The notes beneath the pieces are model-generated. The model saw only the letters and a list, made by a program, of their open reading frames with translations, did no database searches and was not told the origin of the DNA. A program made the position numbers and the translations under genes. From positions 124,001-188,000 of the forward strand of contig NZ_JBNXUN010000001.1 of assembly GCF_050563525.1 (NCBI RefSeq): a DNA stretch of 64,000 bases. Direction: 5' to 3'. Within the stretch, counting starts at the first letter, position 1. Each line of letters opens with the position of its first letter. Origin of the DNA: Falsiroseomonas sp050563525 (GTDB lineage Bacteria > Pseudomonadota > Alphaproteobacteria > Acetobacterales > Acetobacteraceae). Positions 8,847 through 15,694 of the stretch are shown piece after piece.

Positions 8847-8862
8847 TTTATCGGGGGATAAA
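8847..8862. repeat. Inverted repeat TTTATC-GGGG-GATAAA next to the dif-like site
   Basis: Six-base perfect arms separated by GGGG, one base right of the dif-like sequence. A related TTATCCCCA, which differs from the DnaA box consensus TTATCCACA at one position, lies at 8802-8810 on the other side. The island is markedly AT-richer than its surroundings. Function unknown: a protein-binding site flanking the recombination site, or the mazG control region (mazG starts at 8969). Confidence 0.4.
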
Positions 8863-8968
8863 TTCGGGAGGAACTGTGGATGCCAGCGGTTCACCACCCT
8901 CGCCTTGACCAGCCTGCGCGACACTGGACGTATCCCGGGTCGAAATCGTCCCTGGAGAGCCTGCCCCG

Positions 8969-9775
8969 ATGCCCCATCCCGATGCCGACCCTGGCGCCGC
9001 GCTAGCACGCCTGTTGGAGATCATGGTCCGCCTGCGGGCGCTGGATGGCTGCCCCTGGGACCAGGTCCAGGACTTCGCCTCGATCGCGCCCTACACGGTT
9101 GAGGAAGCCTACGAAGTCGCAGACGCCATCGCCCGTGGCCCGGATTTCCCGGCGCTGCTGGACGAACTGGGCGACCTGCTGTTCCAGGTCGTCTACCACG
9201 CCCGCATGGCCGAGGAGGCCGGCCATTTCGGCTTCGCCCAGGTGGCGGAGGCGATCTCCGCCAAGATGATCCGCCGCCATCCGCATGTCTTCGGCAGTTC
9301 CGCCGCCCGGGACACGGCCGCGCAGACCGTGGCCTGGGAAATACAGAAGGCCTCCGAACGCGCCGCCCGCGCCGAGACCGGAGCCTTGGCCGGCATCCCG
9401 CCCGGCCTCCCTGCCCTGACCCGCGCCCTGAAGCTGACCCGCCGTGCTGCCCGTGTCGGCTTCGACTGGCCGGATGCGCCGGCCGTCCTGGACAAGCTTG
9501 AGGAGGAAGCGACGGAGCTTCGTGCCGAGCTGCCGGCGATGGACCGCGCCCGGCAGCAGGACGAAGTCGGTGACCTGTTCTTCGTGCTGGTGAACCTGGC
9601 CCGCAAGCTGGACCTGGACCCGGAGACCTGTCTCGCCGCCGCCAATGCCAAGTTCGAGCGTCGCTTCTCCGGCGTCGAAGCCCGGCTGGCCGTCCGCGGG
9701 TTGGCGCCCGCGGATGTCGCCCTGCCGGAGATGGAGGCCGCTTGGCAGGCGGTGAAGGCGGCGGAGCGAGGCTGA
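8969..9775 (+). CDS. mazG: Nucleoside triphosphate pyrophosphohydrolase MazG
   Basis: Hydrolyses nucleoside triphosphates to monophosphates and pyrophosphate as house-cleaning or stringent-response modulation. It has two MazG-type helical domains. The first begins at LRALDGCPWDQVQDF with EExxE metal-binding residues in YTVEEAYEVADAI and DELGDLLFQV. The second, after about residue 150, has VLDKLEEEATELRAE and DEVGDLFFVLVNLARKL. 268 residues, the normal two-domain length. Its coding strand is C-rich whereas + strand genes left of 8.8 kb are G-rich. It ends convergently with the pirin gene. Confidence 0.95.
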   Translation: MPHPDADPGAALARLLEIMVRLRALDGCPWDQVQDFASIAPYTVEEAYEVADAIARGPDFPALLDELGDLLFQVVYHARMAEEAGHFGFAQVAEAISAKMIRRHPHVFGSSAARDTAAQTVAWEIQKASERAARAETGALAGIPPGLPALTRALKLTRRAARVGFDWPDAPAVLDKLEEEATELRAELPAMDRARQQDEVGDLFFVLVNLARKLDLDPETCLAAANAKFERRFSGVEARLAVRGLAPADVALPEMEAAWQAVKAAERG

Positions 9776-9776
9776 T

Positions 9777-9795
9777 TTGTAAATTGGATTTACAA
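9777..9795. repeat. AT-rich inverted repeat TTGTAAAT-N3-ATTTACAA
   Basis: Perfect eight-base arms with a TGG centre, directly after the mazG stop codon in the 109-base convergent gap before the pirin gene. It lacks a GC-rich stem and a T-run, so it is a poor classical terminator. It could still act as a bidirectional transcription stop or a protein-binding site. No gene start is adjacent. Confidence 0.4.
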
Positions 9796-9820
9796 GACGC
9801 TCAGGTGCCACGACGCGAAT

Positions 9821-9833
9821 GTAGTATTACTAC
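9821..9833. repeat. Short palindrome GTAGTA-T-TACTAC
   Basis: Perfect six-base arms around a single T, 26 bases after the TTGTAAAT inverted repeat and still between the convergent mazG and pirin genes. No promoter or gene start is close. Possible remnant of a control region or a weak bidirectional terminator; function unknown. Confidence 0.3.
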
Positions 9834-9884
9834 GACATCCTCAGGGTGGTGGCATGAACCATGAACAAGCCACTGTCCCGTCCA

Positions 9885-10829
9885 TTAGCTGGTGGGAGAT
9901 CCCTCCCCGGCCCGTACCACCTTCTTCTCCGGCAGCGGGATCCAGTCAGATTCACCAGGCACCGGCGTGCCGAAACGGTCGCGCGACCAATCCGCCTTCG
10001 CCTGCTCGATCCGCTCACGGGAGGAGCTGACGAAGTTCCAGAACAAGTAGCGCGGCCCGTCCATGGCGGCACCGCCGAGCAGCAGCAGGCGCGCGCCTGC
10101 CGGACCCGCCTTCAGCGACATGCGGTCGCCGGCGCGGAACACCAGCATCCGCCCGGCCTCGAACATCTGCCCCGCGACCTCCACGCTGCCTTCGAAGACA
10201 TAGGCGGCGCGCTCCTCCTGCTGGTCCGGCATCGGCACCTGCGCGCCCGGCGCCAGCACCGCATCGGCGTAGAATAGCTCCGACAGCGTGCTGACCGGCG
10301 ACCGCAGGCCCCAGCCATGGCCAGCCACCAGGCGCAGCTTCACGCCCGCATCCTCGATCACCGGCAGGGTGGACCCGCCATGGTGCACGAAGGCGGGCGC
10401 CGTCTCCTCATGCGCCTTGGGCAGCGCGACCCAGGACTGGATGCCGGACAGGCGGTGCGGCGCCACCCGGCGTTCGCCTGCGGTGCGTTCCGAATGGACG
10501 ATGCCGCGGCCGGAGGTCATCCAATTCACGTCGCCGGGTGCGATCGGCAGTTCGGTGCCGAGGCTGTCCCGGTGCAGGATCTCGCCCTCGAACAGGTATG
10601 TGACGGTGGACAGTCCGATATGCGGGTGCGGGCGCACGTCGACGCCGGTGCCGGTCAGGAACTCGCCGGGACCCATCTGGTCGAAGAAGATGAAGGGCCC
10701 GACCATCTGGCGTTCCTTCGCCGGCAGGGCACGCCGCACCTCGAAGCCGCCGATATCGTGGGTGCGCGGCAGCAGGACCGTCTCGAGGCCCTGGGGCAGC
10801 GGGTCGTTGGGGTCGAGGATCATGGACAT
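9885..10829 (-). CDS. Pirin family protein
   Basis: Bicupin of the pirin family; some bacterial members are quercetinase-like or bind and modulate metabolic enzymes. The start at 10829 (MSMILDPNDP) was chosen because the next part is the conserved pirin N-terminus. The N-terminal cupin has the metal-binding VDVRPHPHIGLSTVTYLFEGEI segment (His-x-His and Glu) and the IVHSE motif. The C-terminal Pirin_C cupin spans roughly residues 175-290. 314 residues, typical. It is transcribed away from greB with a 56-base gap. Cellular role not predictable. Confidence 0.9.
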   Translation of the reverse strand: MSMILDPNDPLPQGLETVLLPRTHDIGGFEVRRALPAKERQMVGPFIFFDQMGPGEFLTGTGVDVRPHPHIGLSTVTYLFEGEILHRDSLGTELPIAPGDVNWMTSGRGIVHSERTAGERRVAPHRLSGIQSWVALPKAHEETAPAFVHHGGSTLPVIEDAGVKLRLVAGHGWGLRSPVSTLSELFYADAVLAPGAQVPMPDQQEERAAYVFEGSVEVAGQMFEAGRMLVFRAGDRMSLKAGPAGARLLLLGGAAMDGPRYLFWNFVSSSRERIEQAKADWSRDRFGTPVPGESDWIPLPEKKVVRAGEGSPTS

Positions 10830-10885
10830 GGTGCGTCTCCTTCCGAGTTGCACGGAAGATGGGCCGCAGCGCGCGGCGGCGCGAA

Positions 10886-11416
10886 TCACGCCGGCGGATA
10901 AGCGATATCCACCACCTCGATCTCCTCCATCCCCGCCGGGGTGCGGACGCGCCGCACATCCCCCACCTGCGCGCCCAGCAACGCGCGCGCCATAGGCGCG
11001 ACCCAGGAGATGCGGCCGGCGCTGCTGTCGGCCTCGTCCACGCCGACGATGGTGATGGTCACCTCGGCATCGTCGCTCGCGCGCGCATAGGTGACGGAGG
11101 CGCCGAAGAACACCCGGTCCCGCCGGGTCTGCGCTGCCGGGTCCACCACCTGCACCCGTTCCAGGCGTTTCCGCAAGAATCGCACGCGGCCGTCGATCTG
11201 GCGCAGGCGGCGCTTGCCGTACTGGTAGTCCGCATTCTCCGATCGGTCGCCAAGACCTGCGGCCCAGGAGACCACTTCGACCACCTTCGGCCGCTCCTCG
11301 TCCCACAGCTTGCGCAGTTCGGCGCGCAGCGCATCGTGGCCAGCCGGCGTCATGTAGAAGGGCGTGCCGGGCGGCAGGCCGGGTGGACCCTCGTCCTCCC
11401 CGTCATCCTCAGCCAA
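10886..11416 (-). CDS. greB: Transcription elongation factor GreB
   Basis: Cleaves the 3' end of backtracked RNA in stalled RNA polymerase. The N-terminal antiparallel coiled coil (about residues 20-90) contains LGDRSENADYQYGKRRLRQ, the acidic-tip segment diagnostic for GreB rather than GreA, and RVRFLRKRLE. The C-terminal FKBP-like domain runs from DRVFFGASVTY to the end. 176 residues including a short acidic Gly/Pro extension at the N-terminus (MAEDDGEDEGPPGLPPG). It overlaps the upstream phosphatase gene by 8 bases, so translation is likely coupled. Confidence 0.93.
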   Translation of the reverse strand: MAEDDGEDEGPPGLPPGTPFYMTPAGHDALRAELRKLWDEERPKVVEVVSWAAGLGDRSENADYQYGKRRLRQIDGRVRFLRKRLERVQVVDPAAQTRRDRVFFGASVTYARASDDAEVTITIVGVDEADSSAGRISWVAPMARALLGAQVGDVRRVRTPAGMEEIEVVDIAYPPA

Positions 11417-12242
11417 GCAGCGCGTCCCGCGCTTCCCGCCAGGAGGCCTGGTCGGGTGCGCAGATCAGGCCGCCGGTGACATGGTGGCTGGCCTCATAGG
11501 CGCTGCCGTCGAAGCGGGCGGAATAGCCACCGGCCTCACGGTGCAGCAGCCAGCCCGGCGCGTGATCCCACGGCATCAGCTTGTTGTAGAACAGCAGATG
11601 TGCATGGCCGCTGGCCGCCAGCCGGTATTCATGCGCGGCGCAGCGGAAATTCACGATGCCGGCCAAGCGCGGCAGGCGGGATGCCACCTGGGTGCGCTGC
11701 GGCTCCTTCAGGAAGCCCCAGGAGACGGCGCCGACCATGCGGCCGACCGGCACTGGAGCCGCGACGCGCAGGTCGGCGAAGCGGCGGCCCTCCGCGTCCT
11801 CGAACCAAGCCCCCTCCCCGCGCAACGCCACGGCGGTGTCGTCGCCGAGCGGATCATGGATCCAGCCCGCCACCACCTCTCCCTTCACAAAGGCCGCGGC
11901 CATGCAGCCGAACAGCGGCATGCCGGCGGCGAAGTTGGCGGTGCCGTCCACCGGGTCCACCACGAAGGCAAGATCGGCGCCGGCCAGCTTCGACAGCAGG
12001 GCGGCATCTGCCGCCGTGGCTTCCTCCCCTACCACGACGCAGCCCGGGAAGCGGGCGCGGAGCGCCGCCTCGATCATGCGCTCGGCGGCCTCGTCGGCCT
12101 CCGTCACCAGGTCGAGCGGGCTGGACTTGGTGCGCACATCGCCGGCAGCGAGGCGGCGGAAGCGCGGCAGGATTTCCTTGCGGGTGGCCGCGCGCAGCAA
12201 TTCGGCAACGTCGCGCGCCGCCCTGGTATCGAAGCGCATCAA
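11409..12242 (-). CDS. Inositol monophosphatase-family phosphatase
   Basis: Mg-dependent phosphomonoesterase of the IMPase/FBPase superfamily (SuhB, HisN and CysQ relatives). The metal-binding motifs are VGEEAT (Glu), DPVDGTANF (Asp-x-x-Asp-Gly-Thr) and the late APGWLLHREAGG segment, where WDHAPG is the third conserved site. 277 residues. It overlaps hflX by 4 bases upstream and greB by 8 bases downstream. The substrate cannot be told from sequence; histidinol phosphate, inositol phosphate or PAP are all possible. Confidence 0.88.
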   Translation of the reverse strand: MMRFDTRAARDVAELLRAATRKEILPRFRRLAAGDVRTKSSPLDLVTEADEAAERMIEAALRARFPGCVVVGEEATAADAALLSKLAGADLAFVVDPVDGTANFAAGMPLFGCMAAAFVKGEVVAGWIHDPLGDDTAVALRGEGAWFEDAEGRRFADLRVAAPVPVGRMVGAVSWGFLKEPQRTQVASRLPRLAGIVNFRCAAHEYRLAASGHAHLLFYNKLMPWDHAPGWLLHREAGGYSARFDGSAYEASHHVTGGLICAPDQASWREARDALLG

Positions 12243-13513
12243 TGCCCCCGCTGTTCGAATCGCGCCCGGTCGGCTGAGGTCAGGCGGACGGAGACGCGGA
12301 TCATGTCCTCGGCATCCTCCCGCGCCAGCACCTCGCCATGCTCATACAGCCAGGCGAGACTGGCGCCGTCGCCCGGCGCGATGCGGTAGTCGGCGGTTTC
12401 CATGCCGGCCACCATCCGCGCGTCCAGCGCCTCCCGCAGCGCATCCAGCCCGTCGCCGGTCAGGGCGGAGACGGCGATGGCGCCGGGGATCTCCGGCACC
12501 GAGTCCACGCCACCCATCAGGTCGGCCTTGTTCAGTACCTCGATGACCCGCCGCGGCCAGCCCTCATCCATCGGCGCATCGTCGCCCTGGGCCATGTCGC
12601 CCAGCACGCCGAGCACGTCGGCCCGCTGCGCCGCGGTATCAGGGTGCGCGGCGTCGCGGACGTGCAGGATGATGTCGGCCGCCGCCACCTCCTCCAGCGT
12701 CGCCCGGAAGGCCTCCACCAACTGCGTCGGCAGGTCGGAGATGAAGCCCACGGTGTCGGACAGGATGACGGTGCGGCCGGAAGGCAGCTTGATCGCCCGC
12801 ATGGTGGGGTCCAGCGTCGCGAACAACTGGTCCTGCGCGAACACGCCGGCGCCGGTCAGCGCGTTGAACAGCGTCGATTTGCCGGCATTGGTGTAGCCGA
12901 CCAGCGCCACCACCGGGTAGGGCACGCGGGCGCGGGCGGACCGGTGCAGGCCGCGTGTGCGGCGCACCTGCTCCAACTCCTTCTTCAGGCGCACCATGCG
13001 GTCGCCGATCAGGCGGCGGTCCAGCTCGATTTGCGATTCGCCGGGGCCACCCAGGAAGCCGAAGCCGCCGCGCTGGCGCTCCAAGTGGGTCCACGACCGC
13101 ACCAGCCGGGTGCGCTGGTAATCCAGATGCGCCAGTTCGACCTGCAGCGCGCCTTCCTTGGTGCGCGCGCGATCGCCGAAGATCTCCAGGATCAGGCCCG
13201 TGCGGTCGATCACCTTGGCGCCCCAGGCGCGTTCCAGGTTGCGCTGCTGTACCGGGGACAGCGCGGCATCGACCACCACGACGGTTACGCCATGCCGCGC
13301 GCATTCCTCGCGCACCATCTCCACCTGGCCCTCCCCGAGCAGGGAGGAGGAGCGCATGGCGCGCAGTGGGAAGATGGCGGAGTAGACGATGGTCAGGCCG
13401 ATCGAGGCGGCCAGCCCCACCGCTTCCGCCAGCTTCGCCTCCGCGGCGCGATTCGCCCCGGCTTCGCCATGCGCCGTGCCCGCTCGCTGGAAGCGGTCAT
13501 GCGACAGGATCAC
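12239..13513 (-). CDS. hflX: Ribosome-associated GTPase HflX
   Basis: GTPase that splits stalled ribosomes. The N-terminal HflX domain is followed by a coiled coil with GGFGFLGGPGESQIELDRR (the conserved GGxGxxGPGE-type motif). The G domain has GYTNAGKST (G1), DTVGFI (G3) and NKAD (G4). The GTG at 13513 is the only standard start codon in the open frame, yet good-looking HflX sequence continues upstream (LKDTRDGPTRAAV) to a stop at 13598-13600. A CTG start at 13594 is therefore possible. It lies downstream of hfq, the order seen in many proteobacteria. Confidence 0.93.
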   Translation of the reverse strand: MILSHDRFQRAGTAHGEAGANRAAEAKLAEAVGLAASIGLTIVYSAIFPLRAMRSSSLLGEGQVEMVREECARHGVTVVVVDAALSPVQQRNLERAWGAKVIDRTGLILEIFGDRARTKEGALQVELAHLDYQRTRLVRSWTHLERQRGGFGFLGGPGESQIELDRRLIGDRMVRLKKELEQVRRTRGLHRSARARVPYPVVALVGYTNAGKSTLFNALTGAGVFAQDQLFATLDPTMRAIKLPSGRTVILSDTVGFISDLPTQLVEAFRATLEEVAAADIILHVRDAAHPDTAAQRADVLGVLGDMAQGDDAPMDEGWPRRVIEVLNKADLMGGVDSVPEIPGAIAVSALTGDGLDALREALDARMVAGMETADYRIAPGDGASLAWLYEHGEVLAREDAEDMIRVSVRLTSADRARFEQRGH

Positions 13514-13574
13514 GGCGGCCCGGGTAGGGCCGTCGCGCGTGTCCTTCAGGCCCCTGGCGTCGCCGTCCGAGGGA

Positions 13575-13916
13575 TTAGTCTCGCGATCCGACAGGTGTCA
13601 CCTCACGCCCAAGGGTCAGTCGATTCTCCCGCGCCGGGGCCGAACCCTCGGCCGCCGCGCCCGCACCGGCACCGGCACCCTGGGCCGTCGCGTCAAACAG
13701 CATGATCGGCGCGCCCGGCATGACCGTGCTGATGGCGTGCTTGTAGACCAGTTGGGTATGCCCATCCCGCCGCAGCAGGACGGAGAAGTTGTCGAACCAG
13801 GTGATGATGCCCTGCAGCTTGACGCCGTTGACCAGGAAGATCGTCACGGGGGTCTTGGACTTGCGGACGTGGTTCAGGAACACGTCCTGCACGTTCTGGG
13901 ATTTCTCGGCGGCCAC
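13575..13916 (-). CDS. hfq: RNA chaperone Hfq
   Basis: Hexameric Sm-like RNA chaperone for small-RNA regulation. The start is GTG at 13916 (VAAEKSQNVQDVFLNHVRK), preceded by an AAGGA ribosome site nine bases away; the longer frame to 14024 encodes only the leader repeats. The Sm1 motif (VTIFLVNGVKLQGIITWFDN) and the Sm2 motif (YKHAIST, the Hfq YKHA signature) are intact. A 45-residue C-terminal tail rich in Ala/Gly follows. 113 residues. It sits between the HAD gene and hflX. The 5' leader carries tandem hairpins that may give autoregulation. Confidence 0.97.
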   Translation of the reverse strand: MAAEKSQNVQDVFLNHVRKSKTPVTIFLVNGVKLQGIITWFDNFSVLLRRDGHTQLVYKHAISTVMPGAPIMLFDATAQGAGAGAGAAAEGSAPARENRLTLGREVTPVGSRD

Positions 13917-13930
13917 GGAGGGTCGTCCTT

Positions 13931-13994
13931 CTTGTTGGCGGCCTGAAGAACCAGGCCGAGGGCTTGTTGGCAGCCTGGCACACCAGGCCGAGGG
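13931..13994 (-). promoter_or_regulatory. Tandem 32-base repeat with two hairpins in the hfq leader
   Basis: Two adjacent 32-base units (13931-13962 and 13963-13994) differ at 5 positions. Each folds into a small hairpin: GCCTGG-CACA-CCAGGC at 13973-13988 and GCCTG-N6-CAGGC at 13941-13956. In the hfq transcript they lie immediately upstream of the ribosome site and GTG start. In other bacteria Hfq represses its own translation by binding its leader; a similar role here is inference. The unit could instead be a local duplication without function. Confidence 0.5.
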
Positions 13995-14094
13995 GTTGGT
14001 TAGGCGGCCGGGCCCAGGTGGCATTCAACCACCATCAAGGCCCTGCCCGAATCCGGCTCCGCCACGGCCTGCGCCGCCAGCATCACCGGCGCCC

Positions 14095-14760
14095 CTACAA
14101 TCCCCCGCCGACCCCTGCCCTGGCAAGGCTCCGCAGATGCCCGGCCAGCGCATGGCCGTCATCGAAGGCGATGTCGGGCCGCGCGGCGGCGACGCCCCCG
14201 TCGTGCGCCGCCCGGCCGAGCAGCACCGCGGTGCAGCCGGCGGCGCGCGCCGCATCCATGTCCAGCACCGTGTCGCCGACGTACCAGACCGCCCGCCCCG
14301 CCGGCATGCCACAGGCCTCCAGTGCCAGCAGAAGCGGTGCCGCGGCTGGCTTATCCGCGCTGGCATCGCCCGCGCCGACCAGCGCGGCGAAGTTGGACGC
14401 CCATCCCAGATGCGCCGCCTCCGCCCGCAGCAGCGCGCCCTGCTTGTTGGAGACGACCCCCTGCGGGCCGATCGCAGCGGCCGCGGCGATGGCATCGGCC
14501 GCGCCCGGCATGGGGTTCAACACATCGAGATGGCAGGACCGGACGCCCGTGTAGAAGATATCCCGCGCCTTTTCCCACTCCGTCCCAAACATGCCGGGGA
14601 AGGTATCGCGCAGCGACCCCCGGACATTTGCCAGCACCGTCTCCCGCGTCCAATGCGGCATGCCGAACGCGGTGAAGGTGGCGTTGAGCCCGTGCTGGAT
14701 CGCGGCCCAGCCATCCACCAGGGTGTTGTCCCAATCCCAGAGGATGCAGACGGGCGTCAT
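14095..14760 (-). CDS. HAD-superfamily hydrolase, phosphoglycolate phosphatase-like
   Basis: Haloacid dehalogenase-fold phosphatase. Motif I is WDWDNTLVDG (nucleophile Asp and acid/base Asp), motif II is VVSNKQG, and motifs III and IV are the Lys in ASADKPAAAP plus YVGDTVLDMDAARAAG. A helical cap lies between motifs I and II, as in Gph and PpaX-type enzymes. 221 residues. It overlaps the aminotransferase gene by 4 bases. Substrate unknown; in the phosphoglycolate phosphatase group, salvage or damage-repair roles are common. Confidence 0.85.
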   Translation of the reverse strand: MTPVCILWDWDNTLVDGWAAIQHGLNATFTAFGMPHWTRETVLANVRGSLRDTFPGMFGTEWEKARDIFYTGVRSCHLDVLNPMPGAADAIAAAAAIGPQGVVSNKQGALLRAEAAHLGWASNFAALVGAGDASADKPAAAPLLLALEACGMPAGRAVWYVGDTVLDMDAARAAGCTAVLLGRAAHDGGVAAARPDIAFDDGHALAGHLRSLARAGVGGGL

Positions 14761-15629
14761 GCCGCGTTCTTCACGTCGCCCTTCACGTGGCGTGCGAAGA
14801 TCTCGAACAGCCGCCGCACCACCGGGCCGACCTTGCCATCGCCCACCGGCCGGCCATCGATCTTCGTGATCGGCTTCACGAAGGAGGTGGCGGAGGTGAT
14901 GAAGGCTTCACGGGCTCGCCGCATCTCCTCCACCGAGAATTCACGCTCGTCGTAGCCCATCCCGAGCGTCCGCAGTTCGGCCATGAGCGCGGCGCGGGTG
15001 CAGCCCGGCAGGATGACGTGGTCGAGGAAGCGGGTACGGATGGCGCCGTTCTCATCGACGATCCAGAAGGTGGTGGCGGCCCCCTCCGTCACCATGCCGG
15101 TGGCCTCGTCGAACAGGATCGCCTCGATGGCGCCGGCCTCCCGTGCCTTCTGCCGGGCCAGCACGTTGGGCAGCAGGTTGACGGACTTGATGTCGCGGCG
15201 CGCCCAGCGCAGGTCGGGCAGGGTGATGCAGGCGGCCTGCCACTTGTCGACGTCGGTCGGGTAGGCCGGCACGCGGCGGATCGTGACGACCAGCGCCGGC
15301 GGCACCGGCTTCGACGGGAAGGCATGGTCGCGGCGGGACACCCCGCGGGTCACCTGCATGTACAGCAGGCCCTCCCGCACCCGGTTCCGCTGCGCCACCT
15401 CCCGCAGCACCATGGACAGCGCGGCGCGGGACATCGGCATCGGCAGGTGGATCTCGCCCAGCGAGCGTTCCAGCCGCGCCAGGTGCAGGTCCTCGTCCAC
15501 GTAGCGGCCGTCATGCAGGTGGACGACCTCGTAGATGCCGTCGCCGAACTGGTAGCCGCGATCCTCGATATTCACCGAGGCCTCGGGCTGCGGCAGGTAG
15601 CGCCCGTTCACATACGCGATCTTCGACAT
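14757..15629 (-). CDS. dat: D-amino-acid aminotransferase (class IV PLP enzyme)
   Basis: Fold-type IV pyridoxal-phosphate aminotransferase, probably interconverting D-alanine, D-glutamate and their 2-oxo acids. The start at 15629 gives MSKIAYVNGRYLPQPEA, a standard N-terminus, and the diagnostic NIEDRGYQFGDGIYEVV follows. The PLP lysine is in DIKSVNLLPNVLARQKA and the Glu in GMVTEGAATTFWI. 290 residues. Position between ntrX and hfq is common in alphaproteobacteria, so it may be read through from the ntr operon. Branched-chain aminotransferase or aminodeoxychorismate lyase are less likely alternatives. Confidence 0.87.
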   Translation of the reverse strand: MSKIAYVNGRYLPQPEASVNIEDRGYQFGDGIYEVVHLHDGRYVDEDLHLARLERSLGEIHLPMPMSRAALSMVLREVAQRNRVREGLLYMQVTRGVSRRDHAFPSKPVPPALVVTIRRVPAYPTDVDKWQAACITLPDLRWARRDIKSVNLLPNVLARQKAREAGAIEAILFDEATGMVTEGAATTFWIVDENGAIRTRFLDHVILPGCTRAALMAELRTLGMGYDEREFSVEEMRRAREAFITSATSFVKPITKIDGRPVGDGKVGPVVRRLFEIFARHVKGDVKNAA

Positions 15630-15654
15630 GCCGGTGTTCCCGTGACTCAGGCGG

Positions 15655-15693
15655 TCCCCCTCACCCAACCCTCTCCCCCGAGGGGAGAGAGGG
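15655..15693. repeat. REP-like CTCTCCCC...GGGGAGAG hairpin
   Basis: Intergenic stem with eight-base perfect arms (15671-15678 and 15682-15689) around CGA, preceded by CCCCTCACCCAACC. It lies between the ntrX stop and the dat start. Related sequences occur at 52033-52058 and 63601-63640. The CCCTCACCC..CCTCTCCC style matches REP-like elements that are widespread between genes of proteobacteria; here it could also weaken ntrX to dat read-through. Confidence 0.55.
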
Positions 15694-15694
15694 C

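Noticed and set aside
8802..8968. A chromosomal replication origin in the AT-rich island
   Set aside because: Only one good DnaA-like box is present, and the G/C bias runs from G-rich to C-rich along the + strand, which fits a terminus rather than an origin.
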